Part shown: positions 8,485 through 16,307 of the stretch, in pieces
Layout: every line of letters starts with the position of its first letter
Numbering within the stretch: position 1 is the first letter of the stretch
Origin: Chloroflexota bacterium
Lineage (GTDB): Bacteria; Chloroflexota; Anaerolineae; Anaerolineales; Villigracilaceae
DNA length: 64,000 nucleotides
NCBI GenBank assembly: GCA_024224815.1
Contig: JAAENC010000188.1
Span: forward strand, 23,120-87,119
Direction: 5' to 3'
Notes under the pieces: model-generated
The model's database searches: none
The model's input: only the letters and a program-made list of their open reading frames with translations
Told to the model about the DNA's origin: nothing
Translations under genes and position numbers: made by a program

Positions 8485-8557
8485 ATTCTTCTCCTTTCAT
8501 AAAAATACCGCGGGCTTGGGCTTTCTCCCGCGGGGCTAAATCTATTGCGAAAAAAAA

Positions 8558-9070
8558 CTATTTCAACGGAGCCAAAACGAGCATCATGCGTCGTCCTTCC
8601 ATTTTTGGTTTTTGCTCTACTGTACTTATTTCACTTAATTCTGCTTCAACCGAATCTAAAACAGTTCGACCGATTTCAAGATAATCCATTTCTCTGCCAC
8701 GAAAATTGATCGTGACTTTTACTTTCTTACCTTCTTCGAGCCAGCGTTTTGCATTTTTGACTTTGAAACCACGATGGTGGTCATTGGTCTTGGGGCGCAA
8801 ACGAATTTCTTTTAGCTCAATTTTGGTCTGCTGCTTACGCGCTTCTTTTTCTTTTTTGGCTCGTTGGTAAAGGAATTTGCCAAAATCCATTACACGGCAA
8901 ACAGGAGGCTTTGCCCCGGGCGAAACTTCTACAAGGTCTAGCCCCGCTTCGGCTGCAATATCCATCGCCTCTCTGAGCGTTACAACACCTATATTTTCAC
9001 CTTCTCCATCGATCAGGCGAACTTCGGCGCTGCGGATTCTTCCGTTTATTTTAAAATCTTGAGAACCTAT
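8558..9070 (-). CDS. infC: Translation initiation factor IF-3, with a non-standard AUA start codon
   Basis: IF-3 keeps ribosomal subunits apart and proofreads initiation codons. The ATG at 8965 would lose the conserved N-terminal part. Reading upstream in frame gives KINGRIRSAEVRLIDGEGENIGVV, the classical IF-3 N-domain. The only start consistent with the strong AAAGGAGG site is an ATA codon at 9068-9070, five bases after it; no ATG, GTG or TTG is available there. That gives 170 residues, close to the E. coli length (180). E. coli infC uses AUU, and IF-3 represses its own AUU start, so a rare AUA start suggests the same feedback here. Confidence 0.93.
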   Translation of the reverse strand: MGSQDFKINGRIRSAEVRLIDGEGENIGVVTLREAMDIAAEAGLDLVEVSPGAKPPVCRVMDFGKFLYQRAKKEKEARKQQTKIELKEIRLRPKTNDHHRGFKVKNAKRWLEEGKKVKVTINFRGREMDYLEIGRTVLDSVEAELSEISTVEQKPKMEGRRMMLVLAPLK

Positions 9071-9128
9071 GTTCTCCTCCTTTATATAAATACAGATGAC
9101 CAGCCAACAGGCTGGTTCAGCGGGAGGG

Positions 9129-9158
9129 ATAATACCACAAAGAGAGATTTTTCGTCAA
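9129..9158 (-). promoter_or_regulatory. Promoter of the infC operon, with leader hairpin downstream
   Basis: On the minus strand TTGACG and TATTAT are 18 nt apart, and a TG one base before the -10 makes it an extended -10 promoter. Between it and the infC ribosome site lies a 7-bp hairpin (ACCAGCC-tgtt-GGCTGGT, 9099-9116), which may be part of a leader control structure. No obvious terminator T-run follows that hairpin. Confidence 0.7.
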
Positions 9159-9201
9159 TCAAGGATTAGTGGAATCACGCTTGTTTTCGGCTTGCTTCCA
9201 T

Positions 9202-11550
9202 TTAACGGAACCAGGTTGAATTTTTAGCGCGTCCCGTTAACCAAATCTCGGGGAGATCATGGTTCCAAAAATCTGCATCGTTGATATTTATCCCCAGCTC
9301 TCCACATTCTACAAAAGAAATAATCTCTGGCACAGTGTCTGGAACCGAACAGGCCGGGCGAGTATAAGTGGGCAATGCGCGAGTGCTCTTCCCCTGAAGC
9401 GCATTTTCTTCGTTAGGCGTAGGGAAACAATCTGTGCGCCAGTAAGAATCTTCGGGGTATCGGCACCAAGATTGGTCAGCTTCTTTGATAACGGTATAGG
9501 TAATTGCATCAGCTATTTGCCCATTACTTTTTAGCAGCCGAACAGTATCGCCGCCATCGCTAAGGGCAATATGTGAGATATAGCGAAAGATGGCTATTCT
9601 CTGCCCTGCTGCCAACTCGACATTGGGGAGGGTATATGGAGAAGAATCAAGTTCATATTCGTCATCTAATCTCCACCCTTGCAGGTTAATCGAAGAACTA
9701 CCACGGTTGATAATTTCTATATATTCGTCATCGGCATTTACGACGCCATCGCCGTTCCAGTCTTGCCCCGGGCGAGCTAGAACTTCATTTAATACTACCG
9801 ATTGGAAAGGAAATGGCGTAGGAGTAGCAGTTGGAGAAATGGGGGTTTTTGTTGGGATGGGGGAAGGAGTTGCTGTGACGTTATAAGACCAATTGGGTTG
9901 TCTGGGTGTACCATTAATTTGTTCTCCATCTGCATCTAGACCATTTCCTACTCCAGCATGCGTTATCCAAGCAGATGCACTATCTGTAACAACACCAGCC
10001 CGCTCCATACTGCCATAATTAGGAGATTTGCTACCTGATGGCCATGCTCCACCAGCTTTATTTGCGGTGTCTACTACATTTCCTGAAGATGAAAATAATT
10101 CAAGATATTCCCCTCCGTCTTCAAGAGAGCCAGAGTAAATCTGGTCTGCCGCAATATCAGAAACGGTCGTGTCATCTGTTCGTTCAAGCAGGAAATATCC
10201 ACCCGCTGAAATTATGCCGCTGAGAGCAATATCTGGTGCTCCATCTCTTGCTTTAAGCCGCCAACCGCTTAGATCAATATCTACGCTTCCGTGATTATAT
10301 AACTCTATCCACTCATCATTAACAGAGGCATTTGTACCATCGTTTGTTCCAGCCCAAGCAACTTCATTAATAATCACCGTCAGAGATGCAGTTAATGTTG
10401 GCGTAGGCGTATGTACAGCACCTAAGCCCCAATTAACTTCTCCCGGTGTTCCATAGATCGCATTCCCTGCAGCATCTTTAGCTGTAACATGTTGATTTGG
10501 ATTTGTGACCCAAATATCATCAGAGTCTGCTGAAGATGTCATTCGCTCCATACTACTAGGTGGAGATAGCCGTCCATTAGGCCACACACCACCATTATTA
10601 TTGGCGGTGTCAATCTCTGTTCGGTCAGGAGAAAGCAATCTTAAAGTATCGCCTGTATCTTCTAAAAGTCCACTGCTATAAGTTTGCCCAATAATATTGG
10701 TTACGTTGGCATCGCCCCGCTCAAGAAGGAGGTAAGCCCCCGAATTTAGTGTTCCACTTAGAGAAATATCAACATTGCCCGAATCTGATGCCAAACGCCA
10801 ACTATCTAAAGATATGGAATATGCACTGGGATTATATAATTCTATCCATTCATCGCCAAAATAAGCTTCTGTTCCCGCCCAAGCGACTTCATTAATAATA
10901 ATGCTCAAAGGAAGATAACTTACAGAGTTAGGTTGTTTTGGAGTCGCTCTCAGAGGGTTGCTACTTGCATCTAAACCATTAACTGTGATGCCATTATTAT
11001 CTGCCCAAGCAGTTGGACTATCGGCAATAACTGCGATTCGTTCCATACTAGCTTTGGTTGTATTGTCGCCTGCAGGCCAATTGCTATTACCACTTATATT
11101 TGCTGTATCTATTTCTATGTTGCTATCATCATATAAACGCAATATCTCATCACTGTTACTTAAGGCACCTGTATAAATTAAATCAGCAGAAATATCTGAA
11201 ACAGTAGTATCAAGAGAACATTCAAGCAGAAAATACCCTCCTGCCGGGATGGTCCCACTTAAAGCTATGTTCGGCGTACCATCATCTTCTTCAAGACGCC
11301 AACCTGCTAAATCAATAGGATTTGCTGTTGGATTATACAATTCAATCCACTCATCATTGGCGTCTGCTTGTGTCCCCGCCCACGCAATCTCATTAATAAT
11401 CACATCCAACGCAGCAGCTTGTTGCGGCGCAGCCTGCACCCGCCAATTTAAAGAAGGGAGCAAAGAGCCAAGCAAAAAACCAGCCAAGAGCAATGCTGCG
11501 CTCCAGCGGACTTTTCTTCTAGGCGTATTCTCTCTTTGCATCATCTTCAT
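9202..11550 (-). CDS. Secreted protein with four lamin-tail domains
   Basis: A signal peptide-like N-terminus (basic, then LLLAGFLLGSLLPSL, ending near VQAAP) precedes four lamin-tail domains. The first three each run from IINExAWAGT through DEWIELYN, GWRL, LSG, GxYLLLE and SMER to a GTPxxPN motif. They are separated by Thr-Pro-rich linkers. The fourth is divergent and carries DWNGDGVVNADDE, an EF-hand/dockerin-like calcium loop, before EYIEIINRG. No C-terminal anchor or sorting motif is seen. I place the start at 11550 because the upstream extension runs through the spoVS terminator; the ribosome site is weak. A surface or extracellular role is inferred; the binding partner is unknown. Confidence 0.85.
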   Translation of the reverse strand: MKMMQRENTPRRKVRWSAALLLAGFLLGSLLPSLNWRVQAAPQQAAALDVIINEIAWAGTQADANDEWIELYNPTANPIDLAGWRLEEDDGTPNIALSGTIPAGGYFLLECSLDTTVSDISADLIYTGALSNSDEILRLYDDSNIEIDTANISGNSNWPAGDNTTKASMERIAVIADSPTAWADNNGITVNGLDASSNPLRATPKQPNSVSYLPLSIIINEVAWAGTEAYFGDEWIELYNPSAYSISLDSWRLASDSGNVDISLSGTLNSGAYLLLERGDANVTNIIGQTYSSGLLEDTGDTLRLLSPDRTEIDTANNNGGVWPNGRLSPPSSMERMTSSADSDDIWVTNPNQHVTAKDAAGNAIYGTPGEVNWGLGAVHTPTPTLTASLTVIINEVAWAGTNDGTNASVNDEWIELYNHGSVDIDLSGWRLKARDGAPDIALSGIISAGGYFLLERTDDTTVSDIAADQIYSGSLEDGGEYLELFSSSGNVVDTANKAGGAWPSGSKSPNYGSMERAGVVTDSASAWITHAGVGNGLDADGEQINGTPRQPNWSYNVTATPSPIPTKTPISPTATPTPFPFQSVVLNEVLARPGQDWNGDGVVNADDEYIEIINRGSSSINLQGWRLDDEYELDSSPYTLPNVELAAGQRIAIFRYISHIALSDGGDTVRLLKSNGQIADAITYTVIKEADQSWCRYPEDSYWRTDCFPTPNEENALQGKSTRALPTYTRPACSVPDTVPEIISFVECGELGININDADFWNHDLPEIWLTGRAKNSTWFR

Positions 11551-11566
11551 AAGGAAATAGTAACAT

Positions 11567-11605
11567 ACAAAAAAGCCAAGCAAAGATAAATGCTTTACTT
11601 GGCTT
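11567..11605 (-). terminator. Terminator of spoVS
   Basis: The minus strand reads AAGCCAAGTAAAG, a 7-nt loop, CTTTGCTTGGCTT and then a T-run, directly after spoVS. Confidence 0.85.
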
Positions 11606-11632
11606 CAATTTACTTTGCCTCCCTTTTAATCC

Positions 11633-12007
11633 TTAAAAAGCAGATGGATCAAGCAATCCTGATTCAGGGGGATGCTCTAAGGGATATTCTTCTTTTATCT
11701 CGTCTAGAGAATCTAGTTCACTAAGTTCATCTGTAGGAGCAGAACCACGCTCTTCAATTACGAGCTTTATCGCCGTTCGCACTTTATCTTCAATCTCAAC
11801 ATCTACAAATTCGGGAACACAGGCTACATCTAAGTTATCTCTTTCTTTAAGATAGCTGATAGCCAAAACCAAAGCCTTGACTGATTGGTTTACAGCCCCG
11901 GCGCCAATAGCTTGTACTTCAGCACGACCATGTTCACGAAAAACACCTGCAATGGCTCCTGCAACAGCAGATGTACGAGAACGTGCTGAAACTTTAATAA
12001 TGTCCAT
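11633..12007 (-). CDS. spoVS: SpoVS family nucleic-acid-binding protein with acidic tail
   Basis: The N-terminal 86 residues match SpoVS (MDIIKVSARSRTSAVAGAIAGVFREHGRAEVQAIGAGAVNQSVKA in short segments), a small Alba-like fold. In Bacillus it affects sporulation, but the family is widespread in non-spore-formers. Here an extra C-terminal stretch of about 35 residues is rich in Glu/Asp and Pro, making 124 residues rather than about 86. GGAGG precedes the ATG. The gene borders the candidate replication origin, which may be coincidence. Confidence 0.93.
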   Translation of the reverse strand: MDIIKVSARSRTSAVAGAIAGVFREHGRAEVQAIGAGAVNQSVKALVLAISYLKERDNLDVACVPEFVDVEIEDKVRTAIKLVIEERGSAPTDELSELDSLDEIKEEYPLEHPPESGLLDPSAF

Positions 12008-12053
12008 TGTTAACCTCCGTGACGAACTTGATGAAAAAGGATGATGTATTCAG

Positions 12054-12082
12054 ATTGTACAAAATTTTCTTTTTAGATACAA
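12054..12082 (-). promoter_or_regulatory. Promoter of spoVS
   Basis: TTGTAT and TACAAT are separated by 17 nt on the minus strand, 47 nt upstream of the spoVS ATG. Confidence 0.6.
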
Positions 12083-12099
12083 GCAATAAAAAAGAGTAC

Positions 12100-12520
12100 C
12101 TTTATCCTAATATGGCTTGCAGAAAGGATTTTATTTCTTGTATTGAAAAGAATATAATTTATCCATATTCATTAAGTTGTATATGATATTAGTTGTCTTA
12201 GTAGGGGGTGTGGATGATGTGGAGAAATAGAAAGAAACTATGAAATGCCCTCTTTTATACGGGCCAACCAAAAGCTCTCCCTAAAATATGGGGGATATCT
12301 ACAGCTATTTTAATGGGAGAAAAATGTGGATAAGAAAAGGATGAAAAAAAGAACTTTTCCACAAGGAAATTGAAAAAACTTTATCTTGGGGTAAAAAAAA
12401 GACGTAACCCACATATGGGGGTAGGTGCTTTGCGCAATATCGAACAATTGAGCGATTTCTCCACATTCCACATGGGTTATCCACAGTATTTAGGGAGTTA
12501 TCCACAGTACTCATGTCCTA
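12100..12520. other. Candidate chromosomal replication origin (oriC) with clustered DnaA boxes
   Basis: The 557-bp gap between spoVS and the next gene is AT-rich and holds no convincing gene. Three exact DnaA boxes (TTATCCACA) are visible: 12325-12333 on the minus strand, and 12477-12485 and 12498-12506 on the plus strand, 21 bp apart. One-mismatch boxes lie at 12159-12167, 12209-12217 (minus), 12355-12363 and 12457-12465. A/T-rich stretches at 12060-12100 and 12125-12165 could be unwinding elements. dnaA is not in the window, and dnaN and recF are about 37 kb away, so the assignment rests on the boxes. Confidence 0.6.
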
Positions 12521-12564
12521 CTTTGCAATGAACTTGCAATATTTCCCCCCAAATATAGACCGCC

Positions 12565-13581
12565 TTAAACGATCTCTGCTACTTCAAAACCCTGTGAAAG
12601 CACCTTTTCTTCGAGCATTTCTTCGATATTATCAAGATACTGGTCTAAGCCCTCAAGACGAGATTCAAAATGCTCCCCGCCAATTTTTAGCAGCATGCAG
12701 GCATCTTCCCAAGCACTAATTTGATTTTCAGGAAGGGATTTTGCAGAAAGTGTCCACGTTAATAAAAGCGGATAAAGCGCCGCAAGCGGATTTTCACCCT
12801 CTAAGATCGTTGCGATTGCGCTCTTATAATAGGCTTGCCGCGCATTATGGATGCGGATATCTGTCCCCATCGCTTCGCTGGCGAAAGTATAAAAATTTTC
12901 CCACGCAGGCAACCATTCGCTTAGGGATGCCGAGGTGATTTCGGTTCCGCCGAGCAAGCCTAAAAATCCACGAGCGAATTCGGGGCGCTCTATTGCCTCG
13001 GCGTATATCGGTAAGTCGAGTAGTATCCGACGTTCGGAGAGCGGATTTCCTTTCAATTCTGCAATTGCATTTGCAGCACTATGTAGGGCTTCTAAATAGT
13101 CGAGAATGCTTGCGGGCGTGGCATCTGCTGCGTTGAATTGGAGATCCATCCAATTTTTTCGGGCATGGTTGAGCAGTTTATAGGCGCGTTTTAGCAAATT
13201 TTTGGGCTCGTCAAATCCGGCACGAAGACTGGCTTGGTGAAATTCGAAGAAATGTTTGGTTTCGTAAAGCAAAATGGGGGCGTAAAGTTCGTTGCCCAGC
13301 CAGGGATCACTTCGCAGGGCGCGGGGCGGATCATAATCTTTTTCGTAGCGGTGGTGAATATCGAGATGAATATCAGGACTAAGAGCTTTAATCTCACGCG
13401 GAAGAGCGGGGGGGGTATTATGAATAAAAACGAGATCAATATCGGTTGTACCGCCGAGCAAGGGTTCTTCATTTAATAGAGAGCCGCTAAGGTACGCGGC
13501 GATAATACTTTCTGTATTAAAAGCGCGTTCTTCTGTATTCTCTTTTGCCAAACGGAGGAGTAGGTCTCGGGTAATTCTCAT
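12565..13581 (-). CDS. Nucleotidyltransferase-fold protein of unknown target
   Basis: Residues 29-53 read AYLSGSLLNEEPLLGGTTDIDLVFI, matching the Pol-beta nucleotidyltransferase signature GS-x(n)-G-x-(S/T)-D-x-D; a third acidic residue may be in HLDIHH. The remaining 280 residues are helical, with no family I recognise. The 338-residue protein has no signal or membrane segment. It could be an AMP/nucleotide transferase acting on a small molecule or RNA. It follows the deoxynucleoside kinase by 32 bp on the same strand and may share its transcript. Function beyond the fold is not claimed. Confidence 0.75.
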   Translation of the reverse strand: MRITRDLLLRLAKENTEERAFNTESIIAAYLSGSLLNEEPLLGGTTDIDLVFIHNTPPALPREIKALSPDIHLDIHHRYEKDYDPPRALRSDPWLGNELYAPILLYETKHFFEFHQASLRAGFDEPKNLLKRAYKLLNHARKNWMDLQFNAADATPASILDYLEALHSAANAIAELKGNPLSERRILLDLPIYAEAIERPEFARGFLGLLGGTEITSASLSEWLPAWENFYTFASEAMGTDIRIHNARQAYYKSAIATILEGENPLAALYPLLLTWTLSAKSLPENQISAWEDACMLLKIGGEHFESRLEGLDQYLDNIEEMLEEKVLSQGFEVAEIV

Positions 13582-13613
13582 AAATTTCTCTGTTTATGTC
13601 TTTTATCTTTGGG

Positions 13614-14249
13614 TTAGTTTTCTATCAATTCGGGCTGAAGCGGGGTTGCTTTTAACGCTTCTTCTATTTTTCTTTTGATAAATTTCAAGTCTTCGGGGTT
13701 GCGGACAAAATCAAGCTGATCGGCTTTTATGGTCAGCACGGGAGTGTTGTTGTAAGGCTTAGAGAAAAAATCGTCGTAAGCTTTGCCCAGCTCTGCGATA
13801 TAAGCACTTTCCATATCGCGCTCGTAAGGACGGTCGCGCATCGCGATGCGATCCATCAGTGTTTCGGTTGTTGCCTGCAAATAAACCAATAAGTCGGGGT
13901 GTTTTATCTTTTCTGCGAGCGCTTCATGGACACGTCCGTACATATCCAACTCATCGCCTGATAAATTGATCCGCGCAAATAAACCATCTTTTGCAAAAGT
14001 ATAGTCAGAGAGCAAGTAATCATTTTTCTTCAAAAGCTCAGGAATACTACGATTTTGCTGGTGGTAACGACTGAGCAAAAAGAACATTTGCGTCTGAAAG
14101 GCATAACGTTCGCGGTCACCGTAAAAATCTGAGAGAAAAGGATTTTCTTCAAAAACTTCGAGCAAAATCTCAGCGTTGAAAGCGGATTGTAAAAGGCGGG
14201 CAAGCGTGGTTTTCCCCACACCGATCACCCCTTCGATAGCAATATACAT
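13614..14249 (-). CDS. Deoxynucleoside kinase (dGK/dAK family)
   Basis: It phosphorylates deoxynucleosides for salvage of dNTP precursors. The protein starts at MYIAIEGVIGVGKTTLARLL (P-loop GVIGVGKT), because GGAGAG lies 5 nt before this ATG at 14249; an upstream in-frame start at 14288 lacks a site. The motif LLSDYTFAKDGLFA corresponds to the DYxFDK signature of the dGK-like branch, and RPYERDMESAYIAELGKAYDDFF follows. Length is 211 residues, typical. A paralogue lies at 27800-28462. Confidence 0.92.
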   Translation of the reverse strand: MYIAIEGVIGVGKTTLARLLQSAFNAEILLEVFEENPFLSDFYGDRERYAFQTQMFFLLSRYHQQNRSIPELLKKNDYLLSDYTFAKDGLFARINLSGDELDMYGRVHEALAEKIKHPDLLVYLQATTETLMDRIAMRDRPYERDMESAYIAELGKAYDDFFSKPYNNTPVLTIKADQLDFVRNPEDLKFIKRKIEEALKATPLQPELIEN

Positions 14250-14405
14250 GCACTCTCCATGAAGATTAAGATAATGAAAGGATACCATAAATTCACCAAC
14301 TTTTCCCTCCCCTAAAATCCGTTTTTAGAATTTGGGGTCACTCTTCGAGTATGCTGAGCGAAGGTCGGATGGGGCGCTTTTATTGTAGCCGAGTATAATA
14401 TTCAT

Positions 14406-15449
14406 ATGACTCGTATTTGTATTTATCCTCGTGTGGAATCAATGGGCGGCGTTGGCTCCTTTAGGCTTAAATTTGCAGAGGGATTAAAGTCTCGTGGCAT
14501 CGAAGTTTCCTATGATCTCAACGATCCACAGCTTGATTTCATCTTGGTTCTGGCGGGGACAAAGAATTTGATCGGACTCTATCGTGCGCGCAAACGCGGC
14601 ATCCCGATCATCCAACGCCTCGACGGAATCAACTGGGTTCAACGCAAACGCTGGACAGGCTTTCGTTATCATCTCCGTGCTGAGTACGGAAATGCAAATC
14701 TCGCTTTCATTCGCCGCTTTTTAGCAGATAAAGTTGTCTACCAAAGCGAATTTACCCATCAATGGTGGGAAGATTGGTACGGTGAAACGCGTGTGCCATA
14801 TACCGTTATCCACAATGCAGTTGATTTAGATATGTATAAGCCTGTATTACAGGATGCTCCAGCCGCCGTCCTCGGCGGCGATGTGCCTGATAAATATCGC
14901 CTGCTCCTCGTCGAAGGCAGCCTTGCCGGGGGACTAGATTCCGGTTTGCGCTGGGGCGTGGAACTAGCCGAAAAACTCTCTAAAGTTTTTCCCATCGAGC
15001 TGCTCGTTGTCGGGCGCGTGGATGAAAAGCGCAAATCTGAGATTCTTTCTAAAACAAAGGCAGATGTTAAATTCCTTGGCGTTGTCCCTCGTGAAGAAAT
15101 TCCAGAAATTGACCGCTCTGCCCACCTCTACTTTTCTGCCGAAGTTAATCCCCCTTGCCCTAACGCCGTTATCGAAGCCCTCGCTTGCGGATTACCCGTA
15201 CTTGGTTTTGATACAGGCTCTTTATCAGAACTTGTTCCTCCAATAGCGGGAAAAACAGTCCCTTATGGCGGTGACCAATGGAAATTGGAAGAACCCGATA
15301 TTTCTGCGCTAACAGAAGCCGCTGCCAAGATCATAACTAATCTGGCTCCCTACCGTGTTGGCGCACGCCAACACGCTGAAGAGAATTTGGGTTTAGAGAT
15401 GATGGTTGATAAATATCTTGATTTTTTGCTAGCTCAATTTTCTAATTAG
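14406..15449 (+). CDS. GT4-type glycosyltransferase
   Basis: The 347-residue protein has the GT-B two-domain layout: N-terminal IYPRVESMGGVGSFRLKFAEGL, a linker IHNAVDLDMYKP, a C-terminal VVGRVDEK strand and the donor-binding stretch NPPCPNAVIEALACGLPVLGFDTGSLSELV. It is cytoplasmic. A TATAAT at 14394-14399 ends only 6 nt before the ATG and no Shine-Dalgarno is present, suggesting a leaderless mRNA. Acceptor and donor sugars are not predictable. Confidence 0.9.
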   Translation: MTRICIYPRVESMGGVGSFRLKFAEGLKSRGIEVSYDLNDPQLDFILVLAGTKNLIGLYRARKRGIPIIQRLDGINWVQRKRWTGFRYHLRAEYGNANLAFIRRFLADKVVYQSEFTHQWWEDWYGETRVPYTVIHNAVDLDMYKPVLQDAPAAVLGGDVPDKYRLLLVEGSLAGGLDSGLRWGVELAEKLSKVFPIELLVVGRVDEKRKSEILSKTKADVKFLGVVPREEIPEIDRSAHLYFSAEVNPPCPNAVIEALACGLPVLGFDTGSLSELVPPIAGKTVPYGGDQWKLEEPDISALTEAAAKIITNLAPYRVGARQHAEENLGLEMMVDKYLDFLLAQFSN

Positions 15450-15513
15450 TGAGAGACTAATTTATAGAGTTTACACAAAAAACTCTTTTTTCTAAAAGGA
15501 ACTCGGAAAAATA

Positions 15514-15780
15514 ATGGATTGGAATCAAATCGCAGGCTATTTTTTGATAATTCTAATAATAATCGTTTCTCTAGGCCTTAGTGTTGGACTAGATTTTAGG
15601 AAATGGTGGAGTTGGCTGTTTGTGCTTGCTGGCTTCTTATTGGGCTTAGTAATGCAAGTTGCTAGTGGAAATGATCCATCCACAAAAGTCGAAGGTATCT
15701 GTCTAGGAGCTTTCTTCGCTGTTACCGTTTTGATTATGGGACCGGTATCGCGATATCATAAACGGAAGTGGAGAAAATAA
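15514..15780 (+). CDS. Small membrane protein, two to three transmembrane segments
   Basis: The 88-residue protein has hydrophobic segments at about 8-27, 34-53 and 66-83, with charged loops (RKWW, STKVEG) and a basic tail KRKWRK. AAAGGAA precedes the ATG. No family recognised. It lies between a glycosyltransferase and an NTF2-like gene on the same strand. Confidence 0.6.
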   Translation: MDWNQIAGYFLIILIIIVSLGLSVGLDFRKWWSWLFVLAGFLLGLVMQVASGNDPSTKVEGICLGAFFAVTVLIMGPVSRYHKRKWRK

Positions 15781-15874
15781 CTTAGCTGAAAAAAATCTGC
15801 ATTAGGGTTTTGCTATGCTCCTCTAAAACTATTCGAAGTTATTCAAACACTTTCCAAAAAATAAGGAGATTTTC

Positions 15875-16306
15875 ATGTCTCACGATCAAGAAATTCACCA
15901 AATCCTTTTACATCATTTAGATACCATTATGCAAAATGATGTCTCAGCTTATAACGAAACCTGCACCGAAGATCTGACGCTCTACGAGTGGTGGGTTACC
16001 CCGCATCGGATTGATGGTTTGCCTTTCCATGAATTTATGATGAACGCAAACGATAAACGCGGCACCGTTTTCGGCGCAGAAGGAGACCCCGCCCCCGTTC
16101 GTTTTGATTTGGCAAATCTTCATATTCAAAGATATGGCGATACCGCAATTGCTAGCTATACTTTAATGATCAGCACTGCCTTGCCCGAAGGAGTCAAAGT
16201 AGCCTCCCACAACGAAAGCCGCGTCATCGTTAAAATAGACGACAAATGGAAAGTCGTTCACGTTCATAAATCCCCTGCGTGGCAGGCACCGCATATCCCT
16301 GAATAA
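15875..16306 (+). CDS. NTF2-like protein (CaMKII association-domain/SnoaL type)
   Basis: The 143-residue protein has the cone-like NTF2 pattern: an N-terminal helix EIHQILLHHLDTIMQNDVSAYNE, then YEWWVTPHRIDGLPFHEFMM, and C-terminal strands ending WKVVHVHKSPAW. This resembles the calcium/calmodulin kinase II association-domain or DUF4440 group. Members bind small ligands or act as oligomerisation modules; the ligand is unknown. AAGGAG precedes the ATG. The next gene begins one base after its stop. Confidence 0.8.
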   Translation: MSHDQEIHQILLHHLDTIMQNDVSAYNETCTEDLTLYEWWVTPHRIDGLPFHEFMMNANDKRGTVFGAEGDPAPVRFDLANLHIQRYGDTAIASYTLMISTALPEGVKVASHNESRVIVKIDDKWKVVHVHKSPAWQAPHIPE

Positions 16307-16307
16307 A

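Noticed and set aside
12305-12514. 69-residue minus-strand frame in the spoVS gap
   Set aside because: It runs through the DnaA boxes, has no ribosome site and reads like non-coding AT-rich DNA.
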